Shown in pieces: positions 29,358 to 39,698 of a stretch of DNA of 64,000 bases. How positions within the stretch are numbered: the first letter of the stretch is position 1; the number at the start of each line of letters is the position of its first letter. Origin of the DNA: an uncultured Alphaproteobacteria bacterium (GTDB taxonomy: Bacteria; Pseudomonadota; Alphaproteobacteria; Rhodobacterales; Rhodobacteraceae). The position numbers and the translations under genes are program-made. The stretch lies in contig CACLZW010000004.1 of the NCBI GenBank assembly GCA_902611475.1, forward strand, positions 1 through 64,000, read 5' to 3'. The notes below the pieces were generated by a model. The model did no database searches. It was given only the letters and a program-made list of their open reading frames with translations, and was not told the DNA's origin.

Positions 29358-30506
29358 TTATGCCTCCTCTAGCGCACCATTTAGTCTCTCATAAGCTTCG
29401 ATAAAATCTGTCTTAAAGTCTTGTACTACTTCCCCAGCAGACTTCGTTTCATTCATCAGACCAACTGCTTGGCCAACCCAATAGGTTGCAAGGTCAGCAG
29501 CTTCCTTATTCCCAGCTAATGATAGCTTATCAAGCTTTCGTAATGCTGGCTCAGCTACTAAGGGTTGCACTGGCGATGGTAGAGGCTGAACTTGGTCACT
29601 ATTTTCCCATGCATCAGTCCAGGGCGATCTTAGTTGTCTAGAGTGCTTCCCAGTTCTACTTTTTGATCTTACGGTGTCAGCAGAAGAAGCACTCAGCATT
29701 TTCTCTTTGACAATTGGATTCGTCTCGGCTTCCGTTGTTGTGAGCCAAACGGAGCCACACCATGCGCCTGATGCTCCCATAGCCATAGCGGCAGCCATCT
29801 GACTTCCAGAAGCTATGCCTCCTGCTGCTAATATAGGGACATCCTTTATATCTTTTATGGCATTATATACTTCAGGAATGAGCACCATTGATGACACTTC
29901 ACCACAGTGCCCTCCGGCTTCTCCACCAGCTACTATTAAAATATCTACTCCCGCATTAATTTGGTTAATTGCATGTTTTTTTGCCCCAACTAACGCACCA
30001 ACTTTAACGCCTGCGTCTTTTGCCATATCAACCATTTGCTTTGGAGGCATGCCAAGTGCATTTACAATCATTTTAATTGGATGGTTAAAGGCAACTGTTA
30101 ATGACTCATGAGCGCCCTCTGGAGTCATGTTTTTTCCAAATCGTAAATGATTTTTTCGGTCCTCTTCTAATTCATTTGGATCTACGTCAATGCCATTATT
30201 TTCAAGTATGTTATGCGCAAAATCCTTATGGCTCTGAGGAACTTTTCCAAGCATTTCCTCATCGGATAGATTTTCTCCCTTTCCCACAAAATTATTTGGA
30301 ACAATCAGATCAACCCCATAAGGCATTCCGTTAACTTGGGAGTCTATCCAATTTAACTCAATCTCTAATTCGGGTCCCGAAAGGTTAGTGGCCCCAAATA
30401 CCCCGAAACCTCCAGCTTTCGTAACTGCAGCAACCACATCTCTGCAATGCGAAAAAGCAAATAGTGGAAATTCTATACCTAGTTCCTCACACAATTTAGA
30501 ATTCAT
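29358..30506 (-). CDS. Nitronate monooxygenase / 2-nitropropane dioxygenase-like FMN protein
   Basis: EFPLFAFSHCRDVVAAVTKAGGFGVFGATN, GALVGAKKHAINQINAGVDILIVAGGEAGGHCGEVSSMVLIPEV, ILAAGGIASGSQMAAAMAMGASGAWCGSVWL. Confidence 0.88.
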   Translation of the reverse strand: MNSKLCEELGIEFPLFAFSHCRDVVAAVTKAGGFGVFGATNLSGPELEIELNWIDSQVNGMPYGVDLIVPNNFVGKGENLSDEEMLGKVPQSHKDFAHNILENNGIDVDPNELEEDRKNHLRFGKNMTPEGAHESLTVAFNHPIKMIVNALGMPPKQMVDMAKDAGVKVGALVGAKKHAINQINAGVDILIVAGGEAGGHCGEVSSMVLIPEVYNAIKDIKDVPILAAGGIASGSQMAAAMAMGASGAWCGSVWLTTTEAETNPIVKEKMLSASSADTVRSKSRTGKHSRQLRSPWTDAWENSDQVQPLPSPVQPLVAEPALRKLDKLSLAGNKEAADLATYWVGQAVGLMNETKSAGEVVQDFKTDFIEAYERLNGALEEA

Positions 30507-32506
30507 TTTTCATCCTCCTTGTTAATATTTAGTAAATCCTCGTCTACAGAAACCTGATTACCTATATTTGTATAAATATCCGAGACTTCTCCATCTATAG
30601 ATGCTGTTATTTCATGCTGCATTTTCATTGCCTCTAAAATTAATATTACCTGATTCTTTTTCACCTTTTCTCCCACGGTCACAAATAGTTCACGAATCAA
30701 GCCATGCATAGGAGCCCTTATTTTCCCACCTTTATCTATATCCTCAATTTTTAAATCTTCTTTTATAATTTCGGCTTTAAATGATTTTCCCTGGTAGCTA
30801 GCGAATAATTTATTTTCCATATACTCAATAAAATCGAGTTTTATTTTTTCATCATTCAATTCTATGTGATCTTCGTTTAGGACTATTTGTATTTTTTCTC
30901 CTTCAAAGATAACCGTAATTGAATTAGGTTTTTTAAGCTCAATATTAACTGAGTAAATATTATCATTAGCTTTAAAGGAAAGAGGGTAATATATTGTCTT
31001 TGAATTAGACCAACCATAAAGCTCATCTTCAAAACCAATAGCTTCATCGATAAGTGTTTCAGAGTACTTTGTCATCAAGAGAGCACCTAAAACTGCTACC
31101 TCATCGAACTCCATATGTTTATCACCTGATGCACTAAAATCATTGGTCTCCAAAAAAGAAGTATTAACATCTTCATGTCTGAAGGCTTTACTTGAAAGAA
31201 TAGCAATAAGAAAGTCTCGATTGTTTTTTACTCCATAGAGAGCTGTATTCTGCAAAGATTGCTTCAATGTATCGATAGCTTGCTCTCTGTTCTTTCCATT
31301 AGATATTACTTTAGCTAACATTGGATCATAAAAAGGGCTTATAACCTGACCTTCTACAATTCCATCGTCATAGCGAGTGTTAGGTGATTTATGTTTTCTC
31401 CAAACCTCTATCTTTCCTGTGCTTGGTAAAAAGTTTTTCCAAGGATCTTCGGCATACAGCCTAACTTCAAGAGAATGTCCACATAACTGAACTTGTTCCT
31501 GAGAAAGTGGTAGCTCCTGATCATCAGCAATATTCAGTTGTAACTCAACTAGATCAAGTCCAGTTACCATCTCAGTTACAGGATGCTCAACTTGAAGTCT
31601 CGTATTCATTTCAAGAAAATAAAAATTTTTGTCTTTATCTAGAAGAAACTCTATTGTTCCTGCTCCCGAATAGTTAATCACTTTTCCCGCAAGACATGCA
31701 ACTTCTCCCATTTTTGTCCTCAACTGAGCATCAACAACAGGGGATGGGCTTTCCTCGATAATCTTCTGATGTCGTCTCTGCACCGAACAATCTCTCTCAC
31801 CAAGTGAAATTATATTTCCGAAGTTATCAGCCATAATTTGAATTTCGATATGCCGGGGTTCAACTATAGATTTTTCCAATATTATCTCAGATGACCCAAA
31901 AGCGCTTAAAGCTTCTGCTTTCGCAATTTCACAGCTTTTCTGCAGATCTGAAATATTATTGACGAGTCGCATTCCTCTTCCTCCCCCTCCAGACGCAGCT
32001 TTGATCATCAAGGGAAATCCAACACTCTCGGCCGCTAATTGAAGTTCCCTATCGTTCTTATTTGCCACCTCAGCTCCTGGGATACAAGGAACACCAGCTT
32101 CTTTCATAATCGCTTTTGCTTTTGCTTTATTTCCCATAGCCTCTATAGCTTTTGACGAAGGCCCTACAAAAGTAACTTTTGCTTTTTCACACGCTTCTGC
32201 AAAATCGCTATTTTCGGAAAGGAATCCGTAGCCAGGATGTACCGCATCACATCCGGTACTCAAGGCTACTTCCATGATTTTTTCTATTGAAAGATAAGAC
32301 ACAGCTATTGGACCTTTACCAATGTTAACACTTTGATCCGCAAAATTTACGTGTGGTGATTGCTCATCAGCATCAGTGTAGACAGCAACCGTTAAAAGCC
32401 CCATTTTTTTTGCTGTCTTCATTACTCGTAAAGCTATTTCACCCCGATTAGCTACAAGTAGTTTCCTTAATGAACGCAACTCACTCAAAGCTAAGCTCCA
32501 TACCAA
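30503..32506 (-). CDS. Biotin-dependent acyl-CoA carboxylase alpha subunit (AtuF/LiuD-like)
   Basis: KLLVANRGEIALRVMKTAKKMG, biotin carboxylase ATP-grasp motifs, C-terminal biotinyl motif LILEAMKMQHEI. Confidence 0.95.
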   Translation of the reverse strand: MVWSLALSELRSLRKLLVANRGEIALRVMKTAKKMGLLTVAVYTDADEQSPHVNFADQSVNIGKGPIAVSYLSIEKIMEVALSTGCDAVHPGYGFLSENSDFAEACEKAKVTFVGPSSKAIEAMGNKAKAKAIMKEAGVPCIPGAEVANKNDRELQLAAESVGFPLMIKAASGGGGRGMRLVNNISDLQKSCEIAKAEALSAFGSSEIILEKSIVEPRHIEIQIMADNFGNIISLGERDCSVQRRHQKIIEESPSPVVDAQLRTKMGEVACLAGKVINYSGAGTIEFLLDKDKNFYFLEMNTRLQVEHPVTEMVTGLDLVELQLNIADDQELPLSQEQVQLCGHSLEVRLYAEDPWKNFLPSTGKIEVWRKHKSPNTRYDDGIVEGQVISPFYDPMLAKVISNGKNREQAIDTLKQSLQNTALYGVKNNRDFLIAILSSKAFRHEDVNTSFLETNDFSASGDKHMEFDEVAVLGALLMTKYSETLIDEAIGFEDELYGWSNSKTIYYPLSFKANDNIYSVNIELKKPNSITVIFEGEKIQIVLNEDHIELNDEKIKLDFIEYMENKLFASYQGKSFKAEIIKEDLKIEDIDKGGKIRAPMHGLIRELFVTVGEKVKKNQVILILEAMKMQHEITASIDGEVSDIYTNIGNQVSVDEDLLNINKEDEK

Positions 32507-33294
32507 TAGGGTTTTCTCTTTTCTGCAAAAGCGGCCAAGCCCTCCTTTGCTTCTTCACCCAGCATACACTCTGCGAACTTACCAGAGGCAAATTCAGACA
32601 GCTCCTCCAAGCTTGAGTCTCTTGAATAGCTTAGTATTTCTTTCGTAGCAGCGGTAGCCATTGGGGCACACTTTTTCGTTGCTTTATCAAAACTTATAAA
32701 AAAATCTTCTAGTGCATCTTTATTTTCGACTAAATTATCCGCAAGGCCAAACTCTACAGCCTCCGTCGCATTAAATTCCATGCCAGTTAACATCAGTTTA
32801 CTAGCTACTCTCAGCCCCAACCTTTTTATCAAAAACGGCGAGATTTGAGCAGGAGTAAGTCCAATTGCTGTTTCTGAAAGTGAAAAACGCGCATCTTTTG
32901 TCACGGCCACAATGTCTGCACAAGCAACCATTCCTAATCCTCCAGCAAACGCTGGTCCGTGTACCAAAGCAACGACTATTTTGGGAAGCTGTGATAGTAT
33001 CTTAAATAACTTTCCTGCTTCTAAATTCATTGTTCGTACTTGATCGAAGTCGGGAGTTTGTAAAACAAAATTTCTTCTAAAGTCTTTAAGGTCTGCTCCC
33101 GCACAAAATGCGTCACCAGAACCTTCAATACTCACTCCTCTAATATTTTTATCTTCCTTTACGTTCTCAAGAACAGATAACAATTCAGTAGTCATTTTTT
33201 CCGATAAAGCATTTTTTACATCTGGTCTATTTAATATTAGACGTACCCACCTATCATGATTGTTAACCAGAATTGTCTCATACTGAGTTTTCAC
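32491..33294 (-). CDS. Enoyl-CoA hydratase/isomerase (LiuC/AtuE-like)
   Basis: VSIEGSGDAFCAGADLKDF, VVALVHGPAFAGGLGMVACADIVAVTKDARFSLSETAIGLTPAQISPFL. Confidence 0.9.
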   Translation of the reverse strand: MKTQYETILVNNHDRWVRLILNRPDVKNALSEKMTTELLSVLENVKEDKNIRGVSIEGSGDAFCAGADLKDFRRNFVLQTPDFDQVRTMNLEAGKLFKILSQLPKIVVALVHGPAFAGGLGMVACADIVAVTKDARFSLSETAIGLTPAQISPFLIKRLGLRVASKLMLTGMEFNATEAVEFGLADNLVENKDALEDFFISFDKATKKCAPMATAATKEILSYSRDSSLEELSEFASGKFAECMLGEEAKEGLAAFAEKRKPYWYGA

Positions 33295-33296
33295 TT

Positions 33297-34913
33297 TTAC
33301 ATCCTCGCTATTCCAAAATTATTCGGCCTTAATTTTCTTATTTTTGATTCTAGGCAAGTTATTAGGCAGAAACCTAAAACTTTTCTTGTATCTCTAGGAT
33401 CAATCATTCCATGATCAATTAACCTACCTGAAGTTATAAAGGCGTCAGACTGACTGTCAAAGTGCTCTTGGATCCCTTTGATTTGAGTACTAAAACTATC
33501 TTCATCAATTTCTTTGCCTTTCCGAGCGGCTGAATTTCTAAGCACATGCTCCATTGTTTTTGCTGCCTGCTGACCTCCCATCACGCCTGTTTGCGCATTG
33601 GGCCAAGTCAGGAGAAAGTCTGGATTGTATGAATATCCGCACATACCGTAGTTTCCCGCGCCAAAGCTAGCACCGATATAAAGCGCTATTTTGGGAACAT
33701 TAACATTCATAACGGCCTGAATCATTTTAGCACCATGCTTGATCATTCCAGCATGCTCGTATTGAGTTCCAACCATATATCCTGTGGTATTATGTAAAAA
33801 AATTATTGGTCTGTTTACTTGATCGCATAATTGAAAAAAGTGAGCAGCTTTTGTTGCACCGTTTGGATCAATTGGACCATTATTACCTATTAGTGCACAC
33901 GGTATTCCAAAAATATTTGCTTGAATACATACAGTTGAAACTCCGTAATCTGGTTTAAACTCAATAAAATCAGAATTATCAACGACCCTACATACCAGCT
34001 CTCTAACATCATAGGGCTTTCTGTAATCAGTAGGAACTATGCCTATGATTTCGTCTGACGAATACTTCGGGGGCGAAAAGTTCCTTGCATTTAAACCGGT
34101 AAAATCTCTGTCCCAACCCAATGACTTGACCACCTCTCTTGCAATTTCTATTGCGTGCTTATCATCTTCCGCCAGGTACTCAACTAACCCGGTAATTTTT
34201 GAATGAACTTCCGCTCCTCCAAGATCTTTATCAGAGGACTCTTCCCCTGTGGCGGCCCTCAACAGATTAGCTCCTGCTAGTGCCGCCATACCATTTTCTT
34301 TTACACCAATTACATAATCACTCATACCTGGCATGTATGCACCACCCGCTGTTGACAAGCCATGGAGCACGGTAATTATAGGGATACCCATTGCACTCAT
34401 TTCCGCCAAACCTGCGAAAGCTCCTCCACCCAATGCCCATAATTCAACTTTATATTGTATCAGATTTGCACCCGCACTTTCTACCAAATGAACAAGAGGT
34501 AACTTATGTTTTTTTGCCATGTCTAAAAGTAAGAGCCCTTTTTCAATAGTTTTGATAGTAGTTGCTCCCGCATTTATTCCACTATCGTCTATGTAGATTA
34601 AACACTTAATTCCTGAAACATATCCAATCCCTCCGATTAGACTAGACCCAGGGATACTAGTTTCCGGGTCTGGGTCATCTACACAATACCCGGCCATATT
34701 AAACAGTTCTAGAAACGGAAGACCTGGATCTAATAACGCACCTAATCGTTCTCTGGGAGATAATTGGTTTCTTTTCTCAAATATATCTCTGCGTTTTTCT
34801 GAGGTTTGAGCTGCTCTTTCAAGAAGTAAATTCATTTTGTGTAAAAGAGCTGTATTTTCTTTTGTATTAGTTTCAAAAGAAGGAGAGGAAGTATCAATTT
34901 TACTTACGAACAC
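33297..34913 (-). CDS. Acyl-CoA carboxylase beta subunit / carboxyltransferase (AtuC/LiuB-like)
   Basis: RERLGALLDPGLPFLEL, LHGLSTAGGAYMPGMSDYVI, IIFLHNTTGYMVGTQYEHAGMIKHGAKMIQA, MGGQQAAKTM. Confidence 0.94.
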   Translation of the reverse strand: MFVSKIDTSSPSFETNTKENTALLHKMNLLLERAAQTSEKRRDIFEKRNQLSPRERLGALLDPGLPFLELFNMAGYCVDDPDPETSIPGSSLIGGIGYVSGIKCLIYIDDSGINAGATTIKTIEKGLLLLDMAKKHKLPLVHLVESAGANLIQYKVELWALGGGAFAGLAEMSAMGIPIITVLHGLSTAGGAYMPGMSDYVIGVKENGMAALAGANLLRAATGEESSDKDLGGAEVHSKITGLVEYLAEDDKHAIEIAREVVKSLGWDRDFTGLNARNFSPPKYSSDEIIGIVPTDYRKPYDVRELVCRVVDNSDFIEFKPDYGVSTVCIQANIFGIPCALIGNNGPIDPNGATKAAHFFQLCDQVNRPIIFLHNTTGYMVGTQYEHAGMIKHGAKMIQAVMNVNVPKIALYIGASFGAGNYGMCGYSYNPDFLLTWPNAQTGVMGGQQAAKTMEHVLRNSAARKGKEIDEDSFSTQIKGIQEHFDSQSDAFITSGRLIDHGMIDPRDTRKVLGFCLITCLESKIRKLRPNNFGIARM

Positions 34914-34962
34914 TTAACACCTATTTTAGTCGATTTTTTTATTTTACTCATTTTCTTCAAAT

Positions 34963-36618
34963 TTAAGTCAAAACATTTAACAATCCGTCCGAGAGTTGTT
35001 CACGGAGAGCGTATTTCTTAATTTTTCCAGATCCGGTAAGTGGCCATTCATCAATCTCAATCCAGATCGCTGGAGTTTTTTGTGGTGATATCTTCTTTCT
35101 AATAAAAGACTTGAGGTCTGTAGATGTAAGCTTCTTTCCTTTTTCAAACTTTAAAAAACACCCAACTATTTCCCCAAACTTCTCATCAGGCAGTCCCACA
35201 ATTGCCACCTCAGAAATATCATCATGCTCAAGCAAACTATTCTCAATTTCTTTAGGATAAATGTTCTCGCCACCTCTTATGATCATTTCCTTAACTCTAC
35301 CAGCAATACGAACATAGCCCTGTGCGTCCATTGTTCCTAAGTCACCGGTGTGCAGCCATTGCTCATCGTCAATAGTCTCAGATGTTGCATCAGGATTCTG
35401 ATGATATTCAAGCATAGTGTTATCACCTCGGTTACAAATTTCACCAACTTCATTTAAACCCATCACTTTATTTGTCTGAGGGTCACGTATCGAAACATCC
35501 AAATTTGGTAGAGGTTGCCCTAATGAGTTAGTCAAGTTTTCCAGAGTATCGTCCGCCCAAGCTAGTGTAATCACAGGGCTACTTTCAGTCTGACCATAAA
35601 CAATTTGAAGCCACACTCCAAATGTTTGGTGAAGTTCTTTAACGAGTGTAGGGGGAACACTTGTACCTCCGGAGGTCATTCCCTTTATTTTAGATTCTTG
35701 ATAATTGCCCTTTTTCCACTCTTCTAATATTTCCACAAACATAGTTGGAACTGCGGTTAGAAAATTAATTTTTTCCTTCTCAACTACTTCACACCAGTTC
35801 TTGGCATCAAATCTTTCCATAATATAATGTGTTGCTCTCATGGCTAAGCAACCGAGAGTAGCCATTCCTGCACCAGATGTATGGAACATTGGCATGCAGT
35901 TTAGCCAATGATCACCCTTTTCCAAACCCATTCTAGTTTGAAAACTTTTTGCATTATTGAATAGACCCATATGATGTAATTTTGCGCCCTTGGGAAATCC
36001 GGTTGTACCAGACGTAAATTGTATTTGAACAGGGTCTCTAGGAAATACCTCTGGTAGCGAATTAGTGGGTGACACACTGCCACCGTCATTTAAACCAAAG
36101 AGCTCATCCCAATCTTGAATATCTACCATCTTCTTTACAGACGGCATTTTTTCCGTAACTTTCTTTGCTATATCCCACATTGGATTGCCGCGAAAGCTCT
36201 TTGATACATACAATTCCTCACTCTGCGATTTTTCTAGAACATACTTCAACTCATCTTCTTGAAAAGACGGGTTAACGGTTACTAAGACCAGTCCAGCAAT
36301 AGATGCTGCAAACTCTATTATTACCCATTCAGGGTAATTAGGGGCCCAAACTGCAACTCTTGTTCCTTTTTTGTGCCGTGAAGACATTCGCTTCGCCAAC
36401 TCAAGACAATCTTTGTAGAGCTCCTCATATGTCCATGACCTACCTAAAGAGCCATCATCTTGCACTTGAACCAAAGCCATCATACTTCCAGAATCGATTG
36501 AGGCCTTTCTAAGTTCTTCTCCTATTGTAGTGTTCAATATCTCCTCAGTCTTAACCGCAGGGAAATATGCTTCTTTTAAAGAACAATGAAACTCTTTTGA
36601 CCTCTTGTTTGAATCCAT
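34963..36618 (-). CDS. Acyl-CoA synthetase (AMP-binding)
   Basis: IQFTSGTTGFPKGAKLHH, YGQTESSPVITL, LHTGDLGTMDAQGYVRIAGRVKEMIIRGGENIYPKEIE, LTGSGKIKKYALRE. Confidence 0.94.
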   Translation of the reverse strand: MDSNKRSKEFHCSLKEAYFPAVKTEEILNTTIGEELRKASIDSGSMMALVQVQDDGSLGRSWTYEELYKDCLELAKRMSSRHKKGTRVAVWAPNYPEWVIIEFAASIAGLVLVTVNPSFQEDELKYVLEKSQSEELYVSKSFRGNPMWDIAKKVTEKMPSVKKMVDIQDWDELFGLNDGGSVSPTNSLPEVFPRDPVQIQFTSGTTGFPKGAKLHHMGLFNNAKSFQTRMGLEKGDHWLNCMPMFHTSGAGMATLGCLAMRATHYIMERFDAKNWCEVVEKEKINFLTAVPTMFVEILEEWKKGNYQESKIKGMTSGGTSVPPTLVKELHQTFGVWLQIVYGQTESSPVITLAWADDTLENLTNSLGQPLPNLDVSIRDPQTNKVMGLNEVGEICNRGDNTMLEYHQNPDATSETIDDEQWLHTGDLGTMDAQGYVRIAGRVKEMIIRGGENIYPKEIENSLLEHDDISEVAIVGLPDEKFGEIVGCFLKFEKGKKLTSTDLKSFIRKKISPQKTPAIWIEIDEWPLTGSGKIKKYALREQLSDGLLNVLT

Positions 36619-36630
36619 TTATTTCGACCT

Positions 36631-38451
36631 TTACACTAACAAATTCTTTGGAACTTTGATTTTACAAGACAATAAAACCTGTGCATACCCTTTTCCTTGA
36701 GGGTCATTTCTTAAACTGGTAGTACCTCCACCACCTAGAACATCGTGAAGCACAAAATTTACTCCCGAAATTCCAGGAAGATAATGGCGATCAATTTTAT
36801 CATTTTCCAAAAAATGAGAAAAAATTTCTACTATTTTTTCTTCAGAGAAGGTATCCCAAATATAGGGTAGTAGATTTGGGTGTCTCGCTATAATACCAAT
36901 ATTTGCCTTATTACCCTTATCTCCAGACCTACCCCAAGCGATCTCTTCTAGAGACGCTTCTATTAATTGAACTCCCTTATATAAATTAGAGATATTAGGT
37001 TCAGATACATTTATATTAGCAAAGGAAGACGGTACACTTATCCCATGAGCAATTTCAATTGGCTCGCTAGGAGCATCATCAAATTGCAAGGTAAACCCAA
37101 CATTTTCTTTTTTGTATAGAAAGGAAAATAATGAAAGGATCGGTGATGGTTTGGGTCGTGCTCCAGCGAAACCACTGAGGCCTGGAGGTGATGACAAACC
37201 GAGACCGGTAGCGTCTTTTAAAAAAACTCCAACTCCTTTTGGACTTTCGTGTTTAACAGCAATTTTTGCAAACACCTCACTAGAATTCTGTGAATTCCTT
37301 CGCGGTCCAAATTGACTGCCTGCCCCAATTATCTCAACACTTTCCTCAATAAAAGGCTCTAATTTTTTTCTCTGCAATGAATTTCTCGATCTTGATAGCG
37401 CTGCCTTTGCAAAAGCATTAGCCTTATCTGTAGCGTCTGATCCATAGAAACCAAATAAGTGCCCTCCTCGAAATCCTGCCTCATAAGTAAGGCAAACCTT
37501 GTAATTTTCACTCGGTGGTTTTCCCTTTGCTCCACTTACACGAACTCGATCCTTTTCTATTTCAGTGATTTCAACATGTGAAAAATCACAGTTAACATCT
37601 GGAAGCAGATAATTTTTTGGATCACCTATTTCATACAACATCTGCTCAGCAACAGTGCCAAAGCTTACAATTCCACCAGTTTCTTTTGCTTTTGTAATAA
37701 CCGCTTTTCCATCTTTTTCTATCTCTGCTATTGGATAACCGATCTGATCAAAAGTTCCTTTAATAGATTTCCAATCAGTGAAATTGCCTCCCGTAATTTG
37801 AGTTCCACACTCAAGAAGATGCCCAATAAGACTGCCCGCAGACAAAAGATCAAAATCTTCCGCGCCCCAACCAAAGTTATACATACATGCAGCTAACGTC
37901 ACTGCACTATCCACACACCTTCCGGTTATCACTATGTCAGCACCTTTATCTAATGCACTGCAAATGGGCTGAGCTCCAAAATATGCGTTTATGCTGCCAA
38001 TTTTTTCCTTTTCTGGGAATTCAATGCCTGAGAACATTTCGGTTGGGTTTAAGCTTTTTATATTATCTATTCCTGGAAGTAGATTATCCCCTTCGATTAC
38101 TGCTACTCTAAGAGATAATCCTTGCTCCTTAATTTTCTCTCTTAAAATGATAGCACAAGCCGATGGATTTACCCCTCCAGCGTTAGAAATTATCTTCGTG
38201 TTGGTTTCGGATATCTTTTTTAAATTTGGAACCATAGCCTCTGAAATAAAATCAGTAGCATATCCTGCATTAGGGTCTTTTGCCTTTACCCGCGCCATTA
38301 TAGCCATAGTTATTTCGGCTAAATAATCATATACAATGAAATCAAGATCATCATGTCTAAGGAGTTGCTCGGTAGCTTGTGAAGCATCTCCCCAATAACC
38401 GGATGCACCCCCAATTTTCAATAAATCTTTTTTCAACGTTCGAGCTCTCAT
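36631..38451 (-). CDS. AtuA-like (acyclic terpene utilisation / DUF1446) protein
   Basis: KIGGASGYWGDASQATEQLLRHDDLDFIVYDYLAEITMAIMARVKAKDPNAGYATDF, NAGGVNPSACA, DIVITGRCVDSAVTLA, AWGRSGDKGNKANIGI. Start MRARTLKK at 38451; the track ORF extends to 38610. Confidence 0.9.
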   Translation of the reverse strand: MRARTLKKDLLKIGGASGYWGDASQATEQLLRHDDLDFIVYDYLAEITMAIMARVKAKDPNAGYATDFISEAMVPNLKKISETNTKIISNAGGVNPSACAIILREKIKEQGLSLRVAVIEGDNLLPGIDNIKSLNPTEMFSGIEFPEKEKIGSINAYFGAQPICSALDKGADIVITGRCVDSAVTLAACMYNFGWGAEDFDLLSAGSLIGHLLECGTQITGGNFTDWKSIKGTFDQIGYPIAEIEKDGKAVITKAKETGGIVSFGTVAEQMLYEIGDPKNYLLPDVNCDFSHVEITEIEKDRVRVSGAKGKPPSENYKVCLTYEAGFRGGHLFGFYGSDATDKANAFAKAALSRSRNSLQRKKLEPFIEESVEIIGAGSQFGPRRNSQNSSEVFAKIAVKHESPKGVGVFLKDATGLGLSSPPGLSGFAGARPKPSPILSLFSFLYKKENVGFTLQFDDAPSEPIEIAHGISVPSSFANINVSEPNISNLYKGVQLIEASLEEIAWGRSGDKGNKANIGIIARHPNLLPYIWDTFSEEKIVEIFSHFLENDKIDRHYLPGISGVNFVLHDVLGGGGTTSLRNDPQGKGYAQVLLSCKIKVPKNLLV

Positions 38452-38533
38452 TTGTGTCTTTTTAAGTTTACATAAATATGTGATACTAATAAAAGTCCTT
38501 TTTTTGAATTTTGATAACAGATTAGGAAAATTT

Positions 38534-39676
38534 ATGAAGAACCCATTTGATACACCAGAGAGAGAAGAGTTCAGAGCCCAGCTAAAAGCGTTTGTTGATA
38601 AAGAAATCAAACCCTATGTCAACGATTGGGATGAAGAAGGAAAGATACCTTGGGATCTTCATCAGAAAGCTGGAGCGCTAGGTGTCTGGGGTTTTGGAAT
38701 TGATGAAAAGTATGGTGGATTAGGAGAAGACGATAATTTCCTAAGAGCAATATATAACGAAGAATTTGCGAAATGCGGAGCTGGAGGAGTTGGCGCAGCC
38801 ATGGGTGGGCGAATGATTTCCCTTGAGCCGATACAAAGACTGTGTTCATCGGAAATAAAAGATAGAGTTCTTAAAGATATAGTCACTGGGAAAAAAGGCT
38901 CAAGCTTGGGAATAACCGAGCCGGGTGGAGGCTCAGATGTAGCAAATATGAAAACGTCAGCAAAAAGAGATGGAAACCATTTTGTTATTAATGGCAGCAA
39001 GACTTTTATTACGGGCGCAATGACATCTGACTATTTTGTTGTCGGAGCTAGAACTGGTGGATCGGGATTGAAAGGGATTTCTCTTTTTTTCGTGGAGGCC
39101 GACAGGGATGGCTTTTCACGGGTACCACTTGATAAAAAAATGGGTTGGTGGTGCTCTGATCAGGCAACCTTGTACTTTGATAATGTCAGAGTGCCTGCTG
39201 AGAATATGATGGGGGAAGAGGACAAGGGCTTCATACAAATAATGGAGAATTTCAATATAGAGAGAATGTGCATGTGTGCTAGCTCTTTAGGGATGATGAA
39301 AGTCTGCCTTGAGGAAAGCATAGAATGGGCAAAGACTAGAGAGACTTTTGGAAAACCTCTTATTCAGCATCAAGTTATACGTCATAAACTCGCCAACATG
39401 TCCTCAAAAATTGATGCTCTTGAAGCGTTAGTAAATAATATTTGCTGGAATATGAATAATGGAGAAGTTCCGGTCGCAGAAATCTCAAAGGCAAAGTTTT
39501 TTGCTACTAGAGAGCTTGAGTATTGCTCAAGTGAGGCAATGCAAATAATGGGTGGAGCTGGATACCTCAGAGGAAATCCGGTAGAAAGGATTTACCGGGA
39601 AGTGAAGGTCATGGCTATCGGGGGTGGTTCCGAGGAAATCATGAGAGATTTAGCTGTACGACAAATGGGTTACTAA
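38534..39676 (+). CDS. Acyl-CoA dehydrogenase
   Basis: FGIDEKYGGLGED, LGITEPGGGSDVANMKTSAKRDGNHFVINGSKTFITGA, ETFGKPLIQHQVIRHKLANM, QIMGGAGYLRGNPVERIYREVKVMAIGGGSEEIMRDLA. Confidence 0.93.
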   Translation: MKNPFDTPEREEFRAQLKAFVDKEIKPYVNDWDEEGKIPWDLHQKAGALGVWGFGIDEKYGGLGEDDNFLRAIYNEEFAKCGAGGVGAAMGGRMISLEPIQRLCSSEIKDRVLKDIVTGKKGSSLGITEPGGGSDVANMKTSAKRDGNHFVINGSKTFITGAMTSDYFVVGARTGGSGLKGISLFFVEADRDGFSRVPLDKKMGWWCSDQATLYFDNVRVPAENMMGEEDKGFIQIMENFNIERMCMCASSLGMMKVCLEESIEWAKTRETFGKPLIQHQVIRHKLANMSSKIDALEALVNNICWNMNNGEVPVAEISKAKFFATRELEYCSSEAMQIMGGAGYLRGNPVERIYREVKVMAIGGGSEEIMRDLAVRQMGY

Positions 39677-39698
39677 CCGCTAGCTTAGTCTGTAAAAA

